This document shows, in pieces, positions 10,237-18,312 of a DNA stretch of 51,908 nt. Each line of letters starts with the position of its first letter. Within the stretch, counting starts at the first letter, position 1. The translations under genes and the position numbers were made by a program. The notes under the pieces are model-generated. The model was not told where the DNA came from and searched no databases. It saw only the letters and a list, made by a program, of their open reading frames with translations. Origin of the DNA: DATCMA01 sp036563645 (lineage in GTDB: Bacteria; Actinomycetota; Actinomycetes; Mycobacteriales; Micromonosporaceae). The DNA is taken from contig DATCMA010000068.1 of assembly GCA_036563645.1 (NCBI GenBank), forward strand, positions 1 through 51,908. Direction: 5' to 3'.

Positions 10237-10694
10237 GCCGTCACCTCCTGATTCACGCCCACCCCCGCGCGCGCGGCCGCGTCCTTGAAAGCCATCCACG
10301 GCAGCAACGCGCACTTCACTCGGGCCGGATAGCGGGCAACACCGGCGAACGCCACCCCGTCCCCCAGGACCTCCTCGTCCGGGGTGACCGTGCCGCGGCC
10401 GGAGACCAGCGCGAGGAACGCCTCGTGCACGGCGAACGCGGCTTCCGCCCGCTGTCCGCAGACCAAGTCGTACAGCACGCTCGCCGACGCCTGGCTGATC
10501 GAACAGCCCGTCCCCTCGTACGACACGTCGGAGATCGTCCCGTCGGGATCCACCAACACCCGCACGGTCACCTCATCCCCACAGGTGGGGTTGACGTGGT
10601 GGGCCTCCCCGTCGTACGGCTCACGCAACCCACGCCCGTGCGGGTGCTTGTAGTGATCGAGAATGATCTCCTGGTAGAGCTCGTCGAGCTGCAT
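10233..10694 (-). CDS. sufU: Fe-S assembly protein SufU
   Basis: A 153-residue SufU/IscU-fold protein. In Gram-positive SUF systems SufU binds zinc and accepts persulfide sulfur from SufS. The expected ligand set is present: C38 and D40 (NPTCGD), C64 (GCSISQAS) and C128 (VKCALLPW). The SufU-specific insertion between the second and third cysteines is also present (about residues 80-120), separating it from IscU. The ATG at 10694 overlaps the sufS stop as ATGA; a GTG one codon upstream is possible. The gene immediately follows sufS, its reaction partner, and overlaps sufT by 4 bases. Confidence 0.95.
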   Translation of the reverse strand: MQLDELYQEIILDHYKHPHGRGLREPYDGEAHHVNPTCGDEVTVRVLVDPDGTISDVSYEGTGCSISQASASVLYDLVCGQRAEAAFAVHEAFLALVSGRGTVTPDEEVLGDGVAFAGVARYPARVKCALLPWMAFKDAAARAGVGVNQEVTA

Positions 10695-11998
10695 CACGAA
10701 AAGACCTTCCGCGCCATCTCCAGACCCCGCACCAGGGCGTCAATCTCCTCGGTCGTGGTGTAGAGGTAGAACGACGCACGGGTCATCGCCGGGACGCCGT
10801 AGCGGACGCAGACCGGACGGGCGCAGTGGTGTCCGACCCGGACCTCCACCCCCTGCGCGTCGAGCACCTGCCCCACGTCGTGGGGGTGGACGCCGTCGAG
10901 CGCGAACGAGATCGTCCCGCCGCGTCCCTGCGGCGTCGTTGGGCCGTAGATCCGCAGCCCGGGCACGGTGGCGAGCGCGTCCAACGCGTACGCCGTCAGC
11001 TCCTTCTCGTGCTGCTGGATCGCCGCCATGCCGATCGCGGAGAGGTAGTCCACCGCCGCGCCGAGCGCGACCGCCTCGGCGATCGGCGGGGTACCCGCCT
11101 CGAACCGGGCCGGGGGCGGCGCGAACGTCGAGCCCGCCATCTCCACCGTCTCGATCATCGAGCCCCCACCGAGGACCGGCGGCATCGCGGCGAGCAGCTC
11201 GGCGCGGCCCCACAGCACCCCGATGCCGGTCGGTCCACACATCTTGTGGCCGGTGAAGGCGATGAAATCCGCCCCCAGTTCCTGGACATCGACCGGCAGG
11301 TGCGGCACGGACTGCGAGCAGTCCAACAGCAACAGCGCCCCGACCTCCCGGACCCGCTGGCGGATCCGGGACACGTCGTTGATCGTCCCGAGGACGTTGG
11401 ACATGTGCACCAGCGCGACGAGCTTGGTCCGCTCGGTGACCAGCTCGAGCAGGTCGGACTCGTCGAGCCGCCCGTCATCGGTGATGCGGAACCACCGCAG
11501 CGTCGCGCCGGTCCGCTCGCACAGCAGCTGCCACGGCACGAGGTTGGAGTGGTGCTCCATCTCGGAGACCACGACTTCGTCCCCCGGGCCGAGGCGGAAC
11601 CGGGGATCGCCGGACGGACTCGCGGAGGCGTTCGAGAAGGCGTACGCCACGAGGTTGATCGCCTCGGTCGAGTTCTTGGTGAAGACCACCTCGTCCGGGC
11701 TGGACGCGTGAATGAAGGCAGCGATCTTCGCCCGCGCTCCCTCGTACGCCTCGGTCGCCTCGGTGCCCAGCGTGTGCACCGAGCGCGACACGTTGCCGTT
11801 GTGGCGTTCGTAGTGCTCGCGCAGGACGTCGAGCACTTGGCGCGGCTTGTGGGAGGTGTTCGCGCTGTCGAGGTAAACCAGCGGGTGTCCGTTGACCTCT
11901 CGACTGAGGATCGGGAAGTCCGCCCGGATCGCCTCGACGTCGTAGCCCGCGGCCTCACCGGGGCGTGAGGCGTCCTGGGGAATCACGATGGTGGTCAT
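10694..11998 (-). CDS. sufS: Cysteine desulfurase SufS
   Basis: A 434-residue group II cysteine desulfurase that takes sulfur from cysteine as an enzyme-bound persulfide for Fe-S cluster assembly. The PLP lysine is K252 in FTGHKMCGPTG, the PLP-contacting histidine region is SEMEHHSNLVPW (145-156), and the catalytic cysteine is C392 in GHHCARPV. Length is slightly above the usual 405-420 because of a short N-terminal tail. The start is ATG at 11998 with AGAGGTT upstream. It begins 33 bases after sufC ends and overlaps sufU, its sulfur acceptor. Confidence 0.97.
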   Translation of the reverse strand: MTTIVIPQDASRPGEAAGYDVEAIRADFPILSREVNGHPLVYLDSANTSHKPRQVLDVLREHYERHNGNVSRSVHTLGTEATEAYEGARAKIAAFIHASSPDEVVFTKNSTEAINLVAYAFSNASASPSGDPRFRLGPGDEVVVSEMEHHSNLVPWQLLCERTGATLRWFRITDDGRLDESDLLELVTERTKLVALVHMSNVLGTINDVSRIRQRVREVGALLLLDCSQSVPHLPVDVQELGADFIAFTGHKMCGPTGIGVLWGRAELLAAMPPVLGGGSMIETVEMAGSTFAPPPARFEAGTPPIAEAVALGAAVDYLSAIGMAAIQQHEKELTAYALDALATVPGLRIYGPTTPQGRGGTISFALDGVHPHDVGQVLDAQGVEVRVGHHCARPVCVRYGVPAMTRASFYLYTTTEEIDALVRGLEMARKVFS

Positions 11999-12031
11999 TC
12001 ACGCCAACCTCTCTCGACCGCGGCCGCGACC

Positions 12032-12793
12032 TCAGGCGGCGGCGCTGAGGTACCGCTCGTAGCCCTCGGCCTCCAGCTTCTCCGCGAGCTCGGGGCCGCC
12101 TTCCTCGACGATCCGTCCTCCGACGAAGACGTGCACGAAGTCCGGCTTGATGTAGCGCAGGATCCGGGTGTAGTGCGTGATGAGCAGCAGGCCGGTCTCC
12201 CCGGTCTCCCGCACCCGGTTCACGCCCTCGCTCACCACACGCAGCGCATCGATGTCGAGACCCGAGTCGGTCTCATCGAGAATCGCGATCTTCGGCTTGA
12301 GCAGCTCCATCTGCACGATCTCGTGCCGCTTCTTCTCCCCGCCGGAGAAGCCCTCGTTGACGTTGCGCTGGGCGAACTCCGGAGCCATGTGGAGCCGCTC
12401 CAACGCGGCCCGCAGCTCAGCGGCCCACGTCCGCAGCTTCGGCGCCTCACCGTCGATCGCGGTCTTGGCCGTGCGCAGGAAGTTCGAGACGGAGACGCCG
12501 GGCACCTCGACCGGGTACTGCATGGCGAGGAAGATGCCCGCCCGCGCCCGCTCGTCGACGGTCATGGCGAGGACGTCCTGGCCGTCGAGGGTGACCGACC
12601 CCCCAGTGATCTCGTACTTCGGGTGACCGGCGATCGAGTACGCGAGGGTCGACTTACCCGAGCCATTGGGGCCCATGATGGCGTGCGTCTCCCCCGACCG
12701 CACGGTCAGGTCGACCCCGGCCAGGATCGGCTTGAGCTCCCCCTCGGGAAGCTTCACCGACACCTGCAGGTTGCGGATCTCCAGAACGCTCAC
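12032..12793 (-). CDS. sufC: Fe-S assembly ATPase SufC
   Basis: A 253-residue ABC-type ATPase that pairs with SufB and SufD to form the SufBCD scaffold complex; it is soluble, not a transporter. Walker A GPNGSGKST lies at about 42-50, the signature FSGGEKKRHEI and Walker B KIAILDETDSGLDIDALRVV follow, and the SufC-typical TGETGLLLITHYTRIL is present. The start is GTG at 12793, overlapping the stop of the upstream ferredoxin gene as GTGA, which implies translational coupling. Normal length, no oddities. Confidence 0.97.
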   Translation of the reverse strand: MSVLEIRNLQVSVKLPEGELKPILAGVDLTVRSGETHAIMGPNGSGKSTLAYSIAGHPKYEITGGSVTLDGQDVLAMTVDERARAGIFLAMQYPVEVPGVSVSNFLRTAKTAIDGEAPKLRTWAAELRAALERLHMAPEFAQRNVNEGFSGGEKKRHEIVQMELLKPKIAILDETDSGLDIDALRVVSEGVNRVRETGETGLLLITHYTRILRYIKPDFVHVFVGGRIVEEGGPELAEKLEAEGYERYLSAAA

Positions 12794-13146
12794 GGTGCTG
12801 TTACTCCATTACTCGGGTTGGGACGGCCGTCATCGTCAACGGCCACGTACACATCGCCATCGCGAACCTCGACCGAGTAGACCGGCACCGGTTCGGTAGC
12901 GGGCAACCCGGTCGGCTCGCCGGTACGGAGGTCGAATCGGGAGCCGTGCAGCCAGCACTCCAGCGTGCACCCCTCGACCTCGCCCTCGGAGAGCGCCACA
13001 GCGGCGTGCGAACACTCGTCGCGGATGGCGTAGAACTGCCCGTCCTCGGCGTGGACGATCGCTACCTCGACCCCGCCGATGTCGGTGCTGAGCACGGTGC
13101 CTTTCGGCACCTCTTCGGTGGAGCAGACGCGCAGAAGGCCACCCAC
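12790..13146 (-). CDS. Rieske-type ferredoxin of the suf operon
   Basis: A 118-residue [2Fe-2S] Rieske ferredoxin of the dioxygenase-ferredoxin type. The ligands C45-x-H47 (CSH) and C64-x2-H67 (CWLH) are present, and there is no extra disulfide pair, consistent with a soluble low-potential type. A ferredoxin of this kind is common between sufD and sufC in actinobacteria; it may supply electrons to cluster assembly, though this is inferred from position. I chose the GTG at 13146, one base after the sufD stop, because similarity starts at GGLLRVCSTEEVP; the longer frame overlaps sufD. It overlaps sufC by 4 bases. Confidence 0.9.
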   Translation of the reverse strand: MGGLLRVCSTEEVPKGTVLSTDIGGVEVAIVHAEDGQFYAIRDECSHAAVALSEGEVEGCTLECWLHGSRFDLRTGEPTGLPATEPVPVYSVEVRDGDVYVAVDDDGRPNPSNGVTAP

Positions 13147-13147
13147 G

Positions 13148-14290
13148 CTAGACCCCTGTCTTCCGCAGCCGCTGCTCAATCGCCTCGTCGAGGCGGTCCC
13201 GCAGCGCGTCGACCGGAATCTTGTTGATCAGCTCAGCGAAGAAGCCGCGCACCACCAGCTTGCGCGCCATCTCGTCCGGGATGCCGCGCGCCATCAGGTA
13301 GAACAGCTGCTCGTCGTCGAACCGTCCGGTGGCGCTCGCGTGCCCCGCCCCCACGACCTCACCGGTCTCGATCTCCAGGTTGGGCACCGAGTCGGCCCGC
13401 GCACCGTCGGTCAGCACCAGGTTCCGGTTGATCTCGTAGGTGTCCGTGCCGGTCGCTTCGGCGCGGATGAGCACGTCACCGACCCAGACCGTGCGCGCGC
13501 CCTCGCCCTGCAGCGCGCCGCGGTAGCCGACGTAGCTCCGGCAGTCCGGTACCGAGTGGTCGACAAGCTGCCGGTGCTCCAGGTGTTGCCCAGCGTCGGC
13601 GAAGTACAAGCCGTACAGCTCGGCGTCGCCGCCGCGGTCGGTGTAGTCCACGCTGGTGAATTGCCGAACCAGGTCGCCGCCGAGCGTGACCTGGACGTGG
13701 GTCACCTTGGCGTCCCGGCCCAGCCGCAGCTTGAGGTGCTGGGCCTGAACCGCGTCCCGGTCCCAATCGGCGACCGTCACGAGATTGACGATCGCCCCAT
13801 CGGCGATGGACACCTCGATGTTGTCCGCGAGGGTCGCCGAGCCCACGTGGTCCAGCACGATCGTCACCTGAGCGTGCCGACCGACCTCCACGAAGGTGTG
13901 CCCGTAGGCCACCCCCTCGGCGCCACCGCCGACGACGCGGAGCGTCGCAGGCTGCGGGACGACCGCATCGGGGGCGACCGAGATGAGGAGCGCTTGCTGG
14001 GCGCGCCCGTAGGCCAAGGCACTGATCCGGTCGAACGGGACGAGGACGCTGCCGATCCGCGGATCGGATTTCTCGATGGTGGTGACGGTCACGCCGGCCG
14101 GAAGCTCGCCGTACTCGTGCTTGACGGACGCGGTCGCCGCCGGTTCCTCGGAGGCCAACCCCCGCAGCCGCGGCAACGGGGTGAATCGCCACTCCTCCTC
14201 GCGGCCGGTCACTGCCGGGAAGTCGGCGACGTCGTACGAGCGCAGCAGCTGCGACTTCGTCTTCGGCGGCGCGAAAGCCTGTGTGCTCAT
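13148..14290 (-). CDS. sufD: Fe-S assembly protein SufD
   Basis: About 380 residues, right-handed parallel beta-helix scaffold protein of the SufBCD complex. The N-terminus MSTQAFAPPKTKSQLLRSYD and TGREEEWRFTPLPRL are typical for actinobacterial SufD. The conserved C-terminal block has the histidine segment (VGAGHASATGRFDDEQLFYL) and ARGIPDEMARKLVVRGFF. I prefer the ATG at 14290, which has AAGGA 4 bases upstream; a GTG at 14308 is in frame. It is separated from sufB by 84 bases that contain a perfect palindrome, unlike the tightly packed genes after it. Confidence 0.95.
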   Translation of the reverse strand: MSTQAFAPPKTKSQLLRSYDVADFPAVTGREEEWRFTPLPRLRGLASEEPAATASVKHEYGELPAGVTVTTIEKSDPRIGSVLVPFDRISALAYGRAQQALLISVAPDAVVPQPATLRVVGGGAEGVAYGHTFVEVGRHAQVTIVLDHVGSATLADNIEVSIADGAIVNLVTVADWDRDAVQAQHLKLRLGRDAKVTHVQVTLGGDLVRQFTSVDYTDRGGDAELYGLYFADAGQHLEHRQLVDHSVPDCRSYVGYRGALQGEGARTVWVGDVLIRAEATGTDTYEINRNLVLTDGARADSVPNLEIETGEVVGAGHASATGRFDDEQLFYLMARGIPDEMARKLVVRGFFAELINKIPVDALRDRLDEAIEQRLRKTGV

Positions 14291-14342
14291 CTCTTCCTTG
14301 ATCTTCACTTGGGTCTTCGGCCGGAACGTTCGGCTCCCCGTG

Positions 14343-14368
14343 GCGCCGGGCGGGATCCCGCCCGGCGC
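14343..14368 (-). repeat. Perfect 26-bp palindrome between sufB and sufD
   Basis: Every base from 14343 to 14355 pairs with 14356-14368, centred on GGATCC. It starts 6 bases after the sufB stop codon. As RNA it would form a GC-rich hairpin (about 11 bp plus a small loop). It could act as a partial terminator or mRNA-stabilising element that sets different levels of sufRB and sufD-T. The function is inferred. Confidence 0.7.
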
Positions 14369-14374
14369 GCCAGG

Positions 14375-15805
14375 TCAGCCGACCGCACCCTCCATCTGCA
14401 GCTCGATGAGGCGGTTGAGCTCGAGGGCGTACTCCATCGGAAGCTCCTTGGCGATGGGCTCGATGAAACCACGCACGATCATGGCCATCGCCTCGTCCTC
14501 CGCCAGGCCCCGGCTCATCAAGTAGAAGAGCTGGTCCTCGCTGACCTTCGACACGGTCGCCTCGTGCCCCATCGCCACGTCATCCTCACGGATGTCGACG
14601 TAGGGGTACGTGTCGGAGCGGGAGATGGTGTCGACCAGCAGCGCGTCGCACTTCACCGTCGACTTGCTGTGGTGCGCGCCCTCCAACACCTGCACGAGAC
14701 CCCGGTAGGAGGTGCGCCCACCCCCACGGGCGATCGACTTAGAGACGATCGTGCTCGAGGTGTACGGCGCGGCGTGGACCATCTTCGCGCCGGCGTCCTG
14801 GTGCTGCCCCTCGCCGGCCATCGCCACCGAGAGCACCTCGCCCTTGGCGTGCGGCCCGGTCATGAAGACCGCCGGGTACTTCATGGTCACCTTGGAGCCG
14901 ATGTTGCCGTCGACCCACTCCATGGTCGCGCCCTCGTGGCACACCGCCCGCTTGGTGACCAGGTTGTACACGTTGTGCGACCAGTTCTGGATGGTCGTGT
15001 ACCGGCACCGCGCGTTCTTCTTGACGATGATCTCGACGACCGCGCTGTGCAGCGAGTCCGACTTGTAGATCGGCGCGGTGCACCCCTCGACGTAGTGGAC
15101 GTAGGCGCCCTCGTCGACGATGATGAGCGTCCGCTCGAACTGGCCCATGTTCTCCGTGTTGATCCGGAAGTAGGCCTGGAGCGGAATCTCGACGTGCACG
15201 CCCTTCGGCACGTAGATGAAGGAGCCGCCCGACCACACCGCCGTGTTGAGCGCGGCGAACTTGTTGTCGCCGGCCGGGACCACCGTGCCGAAGTACTCCT
15301 TGACGAGGTCCTCGCACTCCTTCAGCGCGGTGTCCGTGTCGAGGAAGATGACCCCCTGGGCCTCGAGGTCCTCGCGGATCTTGTGATAGACGACCTCGGA
15401 CTCGTACTGGGCGGCCACGCCGGCGATGAGCCGCCGCTTCTCCGCCTCAGGAATGCCCAGCCGGTCGTAGGTCCGCCGGATGTCCTCGGGGAGCTCGTCC
15501 CAGCTCGTCGCCGTCTTTTCCGTGGACCGGACGAAGTATTTAATGTTGTCGAAGTCGATTCCAGTGAGGTCAGCGCCCCAGTTGGGCAGCGGCTTGCGCT
15601 CGAAGAGGCGCAGCGCCTTCAGCCGGCGCTCCAGCATCCACTCCGGCTCGTTCTTCTTGGCCGAGATATCCCGCACGACGGCTTCACTCAGACCACGCGG
15701 AGCGGTTGCGCCGGCCACGTCAGGGTCAGCCCAGCCGTACTCGTACTTGCCCAGGGCGGCGAGCTGCTCCTCCTGGGAGAGGGGCTGGACGGTCTGCTCG
15801 GTCAT
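14375..15805 (-). CDS. sufB: Fe-S assembly scaffold protein SufB
   Basis: A 476-residue SufB, the main scaffold on which the new cluster is built in the SufBC2D complex. Typical blocks: EPEWMLERRLKAL near 55, VPKGVHVEIPLQAYFRIN near 200, QNWSHNVYNLVTKRAV near 270, and the C-terminal QLFYLMSRGLAEDEAMAMIV. No intein or insertion is seen, in contrast with mycobacterial SufB. The ATG at 15805 overlaps the sufR stop as ATGA. Normal length. Confidence 0.97.
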   Translation of the reverse strand: MTEQTVQPLSQEEQLAALGKYEYGWADPDVAGATAPRGLSEAVVRDISAKKNEPEWMLERRLKALRLFERKPLPNWGADLTGIDFDNIKYFVRSTEKTATSWDELPEDIRRTYDRLGIPEAEKRRLIAGVAAQYESEVVYHKIREDLEAQGVIFLDTDTALKECEDLVKEYFGTVVPAGDNKFAALNTAVWSGGSFIYVPKGVHVEIPLQAYFRINTENMGQFERTLIIVDEGAYVHYVEGCTAPIYKSDSLHSAVVEIIVKKNARCRYTTIQNWSHNVYNLVTKRAVCHEGATMEWVDGNIGSKVTMKYPAVFMTGPHAKGEVLSVAMAGEGQHQDAGAKMVHAAPYTSSTIVSKSIARGGGRTSYRGLVQVLEGAHHSKSTVKCDALLVDTISRSDTYPYVDIREDDVAMGHEATVSKVSEDQLFYLMSRGLAEDEAMAMIVRGFIEPIAKELPMEYALELNRLIELQMEGAVG

Positions 15806-16569
15806 TTATCGATCCTCACAGTGGGGACAGTGGTCTTTCCGGTCGTGACGCGCCGCGGGTCGGGAATGTGCGTGGTGCACACTCCGTCGCCGTGCGCGAT
15901 GGTGGCCAAACGCTGCACGTGGGTGCCGACGAGGCGGGAGATCACCGCCGTCTCGGCATCGCACAGTTGCGGGAACTCCGCCGCGACGTGCGCCACCGGG
16001 CAGTGGTACTGGCAGAGCTGGCCACCGGAGGCGATCGTGGACGCGTTGGCAGCGTATCCCTCCGCTGTCAGCGCCCCCGCGAGCGCCTCCGCCCGAGCGA
16101 GTGGATCTGGTCCGGCCCCCTCCATGGCAGCCCGGCAGCGGGCTTCCAAGCCGGCGACTTGCTCGGCGGCGAACGCCTCGATCGCTTTGGGGCCGACGTG
16201 CCGAGCGATCCACCGGAGCGCGGCGGTAGCGATCCCGTCGTAGGTGTGGACGCCGCAGCGCAGCCGAGCCGCGGGCGTCAGCATGAACACCTTCGCGGGA
16301 CGACCCCGCCCACGCCGCCGCCCGTACGCCGGCTGCTCGCGGGCGACCACGTCACCGGCGGCGAGCATCGCGTCGAGGTGCCGGCGGATCGCCGCCGGGC
16401 TCACGCCGAGTTCGGCACTCAGCTGAGCCGCGGTGCAGGCACCCCGTTCCAGGAGAATCCGGGTGACCCGGTCTCGGGTGCGGCGGTCGGCCGCGGGTGT
16501 CGACGGCACACCCACGCCGACCGGAGAGCGCCCCGGCCGAGCCTCGGGAAGTACCGCCTGGTTTTTCAC
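15802..16569 (-). CDS. sufR: Fe-S cluster-sensing repressor SufR
   Basis: A 255-residue ArsR/DeoR-like winged-helix regulator heading the suf operon. The HTH covers about 33-75 (DRVTRILLERGACTAAQLSA, then VSPAAIRRHLDAM), followed by a basic wing (YGRRRGRGRPAKVF). The C-terminal domain has a cysteine cluster C186-x3-C190-x12-C203, plus C231, matching the 4Fe-4S ligands of SufR proteins, which repress suf genes when Fe-S supply is adequate. I chose the GTG at 16569; the longer frame would overlap the ctaA promoter region and adds unconserved sequence. It overlaps sufB by 4 bases and is divergent from ctaA. Confidence 0.93.
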   Translation of the reverse strand: MKNQAVLPEARPGRSPVGVGVPSTPAADRRTRDRVTRILLERGACTAAQLSAELGVSPAAIRRHLDAMLAAGDVVAREQPAYGRRRGRGRPAKVFMLTPAARLRCGVHTYDGIATAALRWIARHVGPKAIEAFAAEQVAGLEARCRAAMEGAGPDPLARAEALAGALTAEGYAANASTIASGGQLCQYHCPVAHVAAEFPQLCDAETAVISRLVGTHVQRLATIAHGDGVCTTHIPDPRRVTTGKTTVPTVRIDK

Positions 16570-16579
16570 TACGCCAACG

Positions 16580-16587
16580 TTACGTAA
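16580..16587 (-). promoter_or_regulatory. Candidate SufR operator / suf promoter core
   Basis: TTACGTAA is an 8-bp palindrome whose near edge is 11 bases upstream of the sufR GTG. It sits where a -10 element of a nearly leaderless transcript would be, and is flanked by a second small dyad (AACGTT at 16576-16581). A repressor bound here would block sufR-operon transcription. Assignment rests on position and symmetry. Confidence 0.35.
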
Positions 16588-16659
16588 TTCGGGCCAGGCC
16601 TGCAAACGCCGTGCCGGTGATCCCACCCACCGGGACGAACCGCCCACCTCGGGCAACCA

Positions 16660-16675
16660 CTACGCTGCGTAGGAT
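16660..16675 (+). promoter_or_regulatory. Probable ctaA promoter with dyad over the -10 element
   Basis: CTACGC-T-GCGTAG (16660-16672) is a 6-bp dyad that overlaps TAGGAT (16670-16675), a good -10 hexamer. The ctaA GTG lies only 7 bases after it, so the mRNA is probably leaderless. No -35 consensus is seen. The dyad could be a regulator site for heme/cytochrome control. Confidence 0.45.
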
Positions 16676-16682
16676 TGCGCCC

Positions 16683-17639
16683 GTGAACGCATCCGGCCGG
16701 CCCTCGGCGAGCAGGACCCTGCTGCGCCGCCTCGCCTTCGCTTCCCTCATCGCCAACATCACCATCGTGGTAACCGGCGGCGCCGTGCGACTAACCGGCT
16801 CCGGCCTCGGCTGTCCGACCTGGCCGCGCTGTACCGCGGACTCCTACGTCCCTACTCCGGAACAGGGCATCCACGGTGCGATCGAGTTCGGCAACCGCCT
16901 GATGACCGGGGTGCTGGGGATCATCGCGATCGCGGGCCTCATCGCCGCGCTCCGCCACCGGCCACGCCGCCGCTCGCTGATCTGGCTAGCGACGTCGGTG
17001 CTGCTGGGAATCGCCGCGCAAGGGGTGGTCGGCGGGATCACCGTGTGGACCTCGCTCCACCCGTCGATGGTGGGGATCCACTTCGTCCTCTCGATCGCGC
17101 TCATCCTCGCCGCGTACGCCTTTTGGCGCCGCGTGGACGAGCCGGACGGCCCGCCCCGCCTCCTGGTTCCCCAGCCCCTCCGGCTGCTGACCTGGCTCAT
17201 GGGCGCGGTGAGCGCGGCGGTGATCGTCGTGGGCGTGGCGGTGACGGGGAGCGGGCCCCACTCGGGCGACCCCCGCGCGCCGCGCAACGGCCTCGACCCC
17301 GAGGCGGTGTCGCAGGTGCACGCGGACCTCGTCTTCCTCCTGCTCGGGCTCTCCGTGGGCCTGTGGCTCGCCTTCCGCGCGGTGGGCGCGCCGACGGCGG
17401 CCCGGGCCGCCCGGACCTTGGTGGTGACGGAGCTCGCCCAGGGCGTAGTGGGCTTCGCGGAGTACTTCACCGGTCTGCCTCCGCTGCTCGTCGGCGCCCA
17501 CATGCTCGGTTCGTGCCTGGTCTGGGTGGCCACGCTCGCGGTGCTGTGGGCGATCCGTGAGCGGCAACCCCTGCCCGAGCCAGCGGCCCCGCGCGCCACG
17601 ACGCAGCCGGCCGCTTCTGACTCCATGGCCGTTCGCTGA
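16683..17639 (+). CDS. ctaA: Heme A synthase CtaA (COX15 family)
   Basis: A 318-residue integral membrane protein with eight hydrophobic segments. It oxidises heme O to heme A for aa3-type cytochrome oxidase. Seen: RLTGSGLGCPTWPRCTADSY near residue 37-56 with the paired cysteines of the first loop, EFGNRLMTG with a conserved His/Arg neighbourhood, GIHFVLSIAL, QVHADLVFLLL and GAHMLGSCLVW, which carry the expected heme-ligand histidines. The GTG at 16683 was chosen; the frame is open far upstream into sufR. Its partner ctaB lies 0.7 kb downstream on the other strand. Confidence 0.93.
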   Translation: MNASGRPSASRTLLRRLAFASLIANITIVVTGGAVRLTGSGLGCPTWPRCTADSYVPTPEQGIHGAIEFGNRLMTGVLGIIAIAGLIAALRHRPRRRSLIWLATSVLLGIAAQGVVGGITVWTSLHPSMVGIHFVLSIALILAAYAFWRRVDEPDGPPRLLVPQPLRLLTWLMGAVSAAVIVVGVAVTGSGPHSGDPRAPRNGLDPEAVSQVHADLVFLLLGLSVGLWLAFRAVGAPTAARAARTLVVTELAQGVVGFAEYFTGLPPLLVGAHMLGSCLVWVATLAVLWAIRERQPLPEPAAPRATTQPAASDSMAVR

Positions 17640-17719
17640 GGGCGCCAGCGCGGCCCGCCGCGAAGCGCGGCGCGATCGCCATCCGGGGCCACGCGGCCGG
17701 TGGGTCGCCCCCTGACGAC

Positions 17720-17747
17720 AGCGACCCGGGGCAGCACCCGGGTCGCT
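17720..17747. terminator. Bidirectional terminator after ctaA
   Basis: Perfect 11-bp stem, AGCGACCCGGG at 17720-17730 against 17737-17747, with a 6-nt loop. It lies between the convergent ctaA and 107-residue hypothetical genes. Confidence 0.8.
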
Positions 17748-17777
17748 ACAGGCTGACTCGTTCGATCACGCGTGGGG

Positions 17778-18101
17778 TCAGCGGGCGAAAGCCCGACGCG
17801 CCATAAAGCGCCAGGTGTCCTTCGCCGGCGCCATCTGCTCCATCAGCTCCCGCTCCCACGTGTTCTCCACCGCGACCCCAGCGCGCTGGCAAGCCGCGCG
17901 AGCCACGTCTGTGCCAGAGGCGAATTGGTCGCCCCAGACGCCGTCCGCCCCAACGAGGACAATCCGCGCGCCCCGCTTCCCGACGTACTCGACGACCGCC
18001 TTCGCGCCGCCGTGCTCGGCGGCGAAGGCCCGGATACTGGCGACGAGGGCGCTCGGTACCTCGACGTCGGTGGTCAGCGTCGTATCGGAACCATCTGCCA
18101 T
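17778..18101 (-). CDS. Hypothetical protein, 107 residues
   Basis: I do not recognise this protein. It begins MADGSDTTLTTDVEVPSALV and has a compact alternating pattern: a helix (LVASIRAFAAEHGGAKAVVE), a strand (ARIVLVGADG), then WGDQFASGTDVARAACQRAG and an acidic-to-basic C-terminal helix ending RFMARRAFAR. There is no signal peptide, membrane segment or metal-binding cluster. Codon use is typical GC3-rich, supporting a real gene, and a terminator lies just downstream. It sits between ctaA and ctaB, so a heme/oxidase-related role is conceivable but unsupported. A start at 18101 (ATG) fits; no strong ribosome-binding site is seen. Confidence 0.65.
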   Translation of the reverse strand: MADGSDTTLTTDVEVPSALVASIRAFAAEHGGAKAVVEYVGKRGARIVLVGADGVWGDQFASGTDVARAACQRAGVAVENTWERELMEQMAPAKDTWRFMARRAFAR

Positions 18102-18312
18102 GCGGGCAGCGTACGCACATGCGCCCCCGAGAGACGCCCGCGTCGCGACGTATTGTGACGCCTATTACCTGCGCAACGCCCGCGCTAGCGCCGCGATTCG
18201 CCCGAAATATCCCTGGAAAAACTCGTCTATGACACCGGACTTGCTACCCGAAACTGGATCTGCAACGCGAAAAGCCGCGCTTCAGGATGATCCCATCTAG
18301 AAGGACGTCACA

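Noticed and set aside
13079..16243. 1054-codon plus-strand open frame across sufD, sufB and sufR
   Set aside because: It runs antisense to three well-identified genes and has a repetitive Arg/His/Val/Asp composition without motifs. GC-rich third positions create it.
9069..16569. The suf block as a novel system
   Set aside because: All eight suf-operon genes match the known actinobacterial SUF arrangement; only the intercistronic palindrome and promoter dyads are unexplained.
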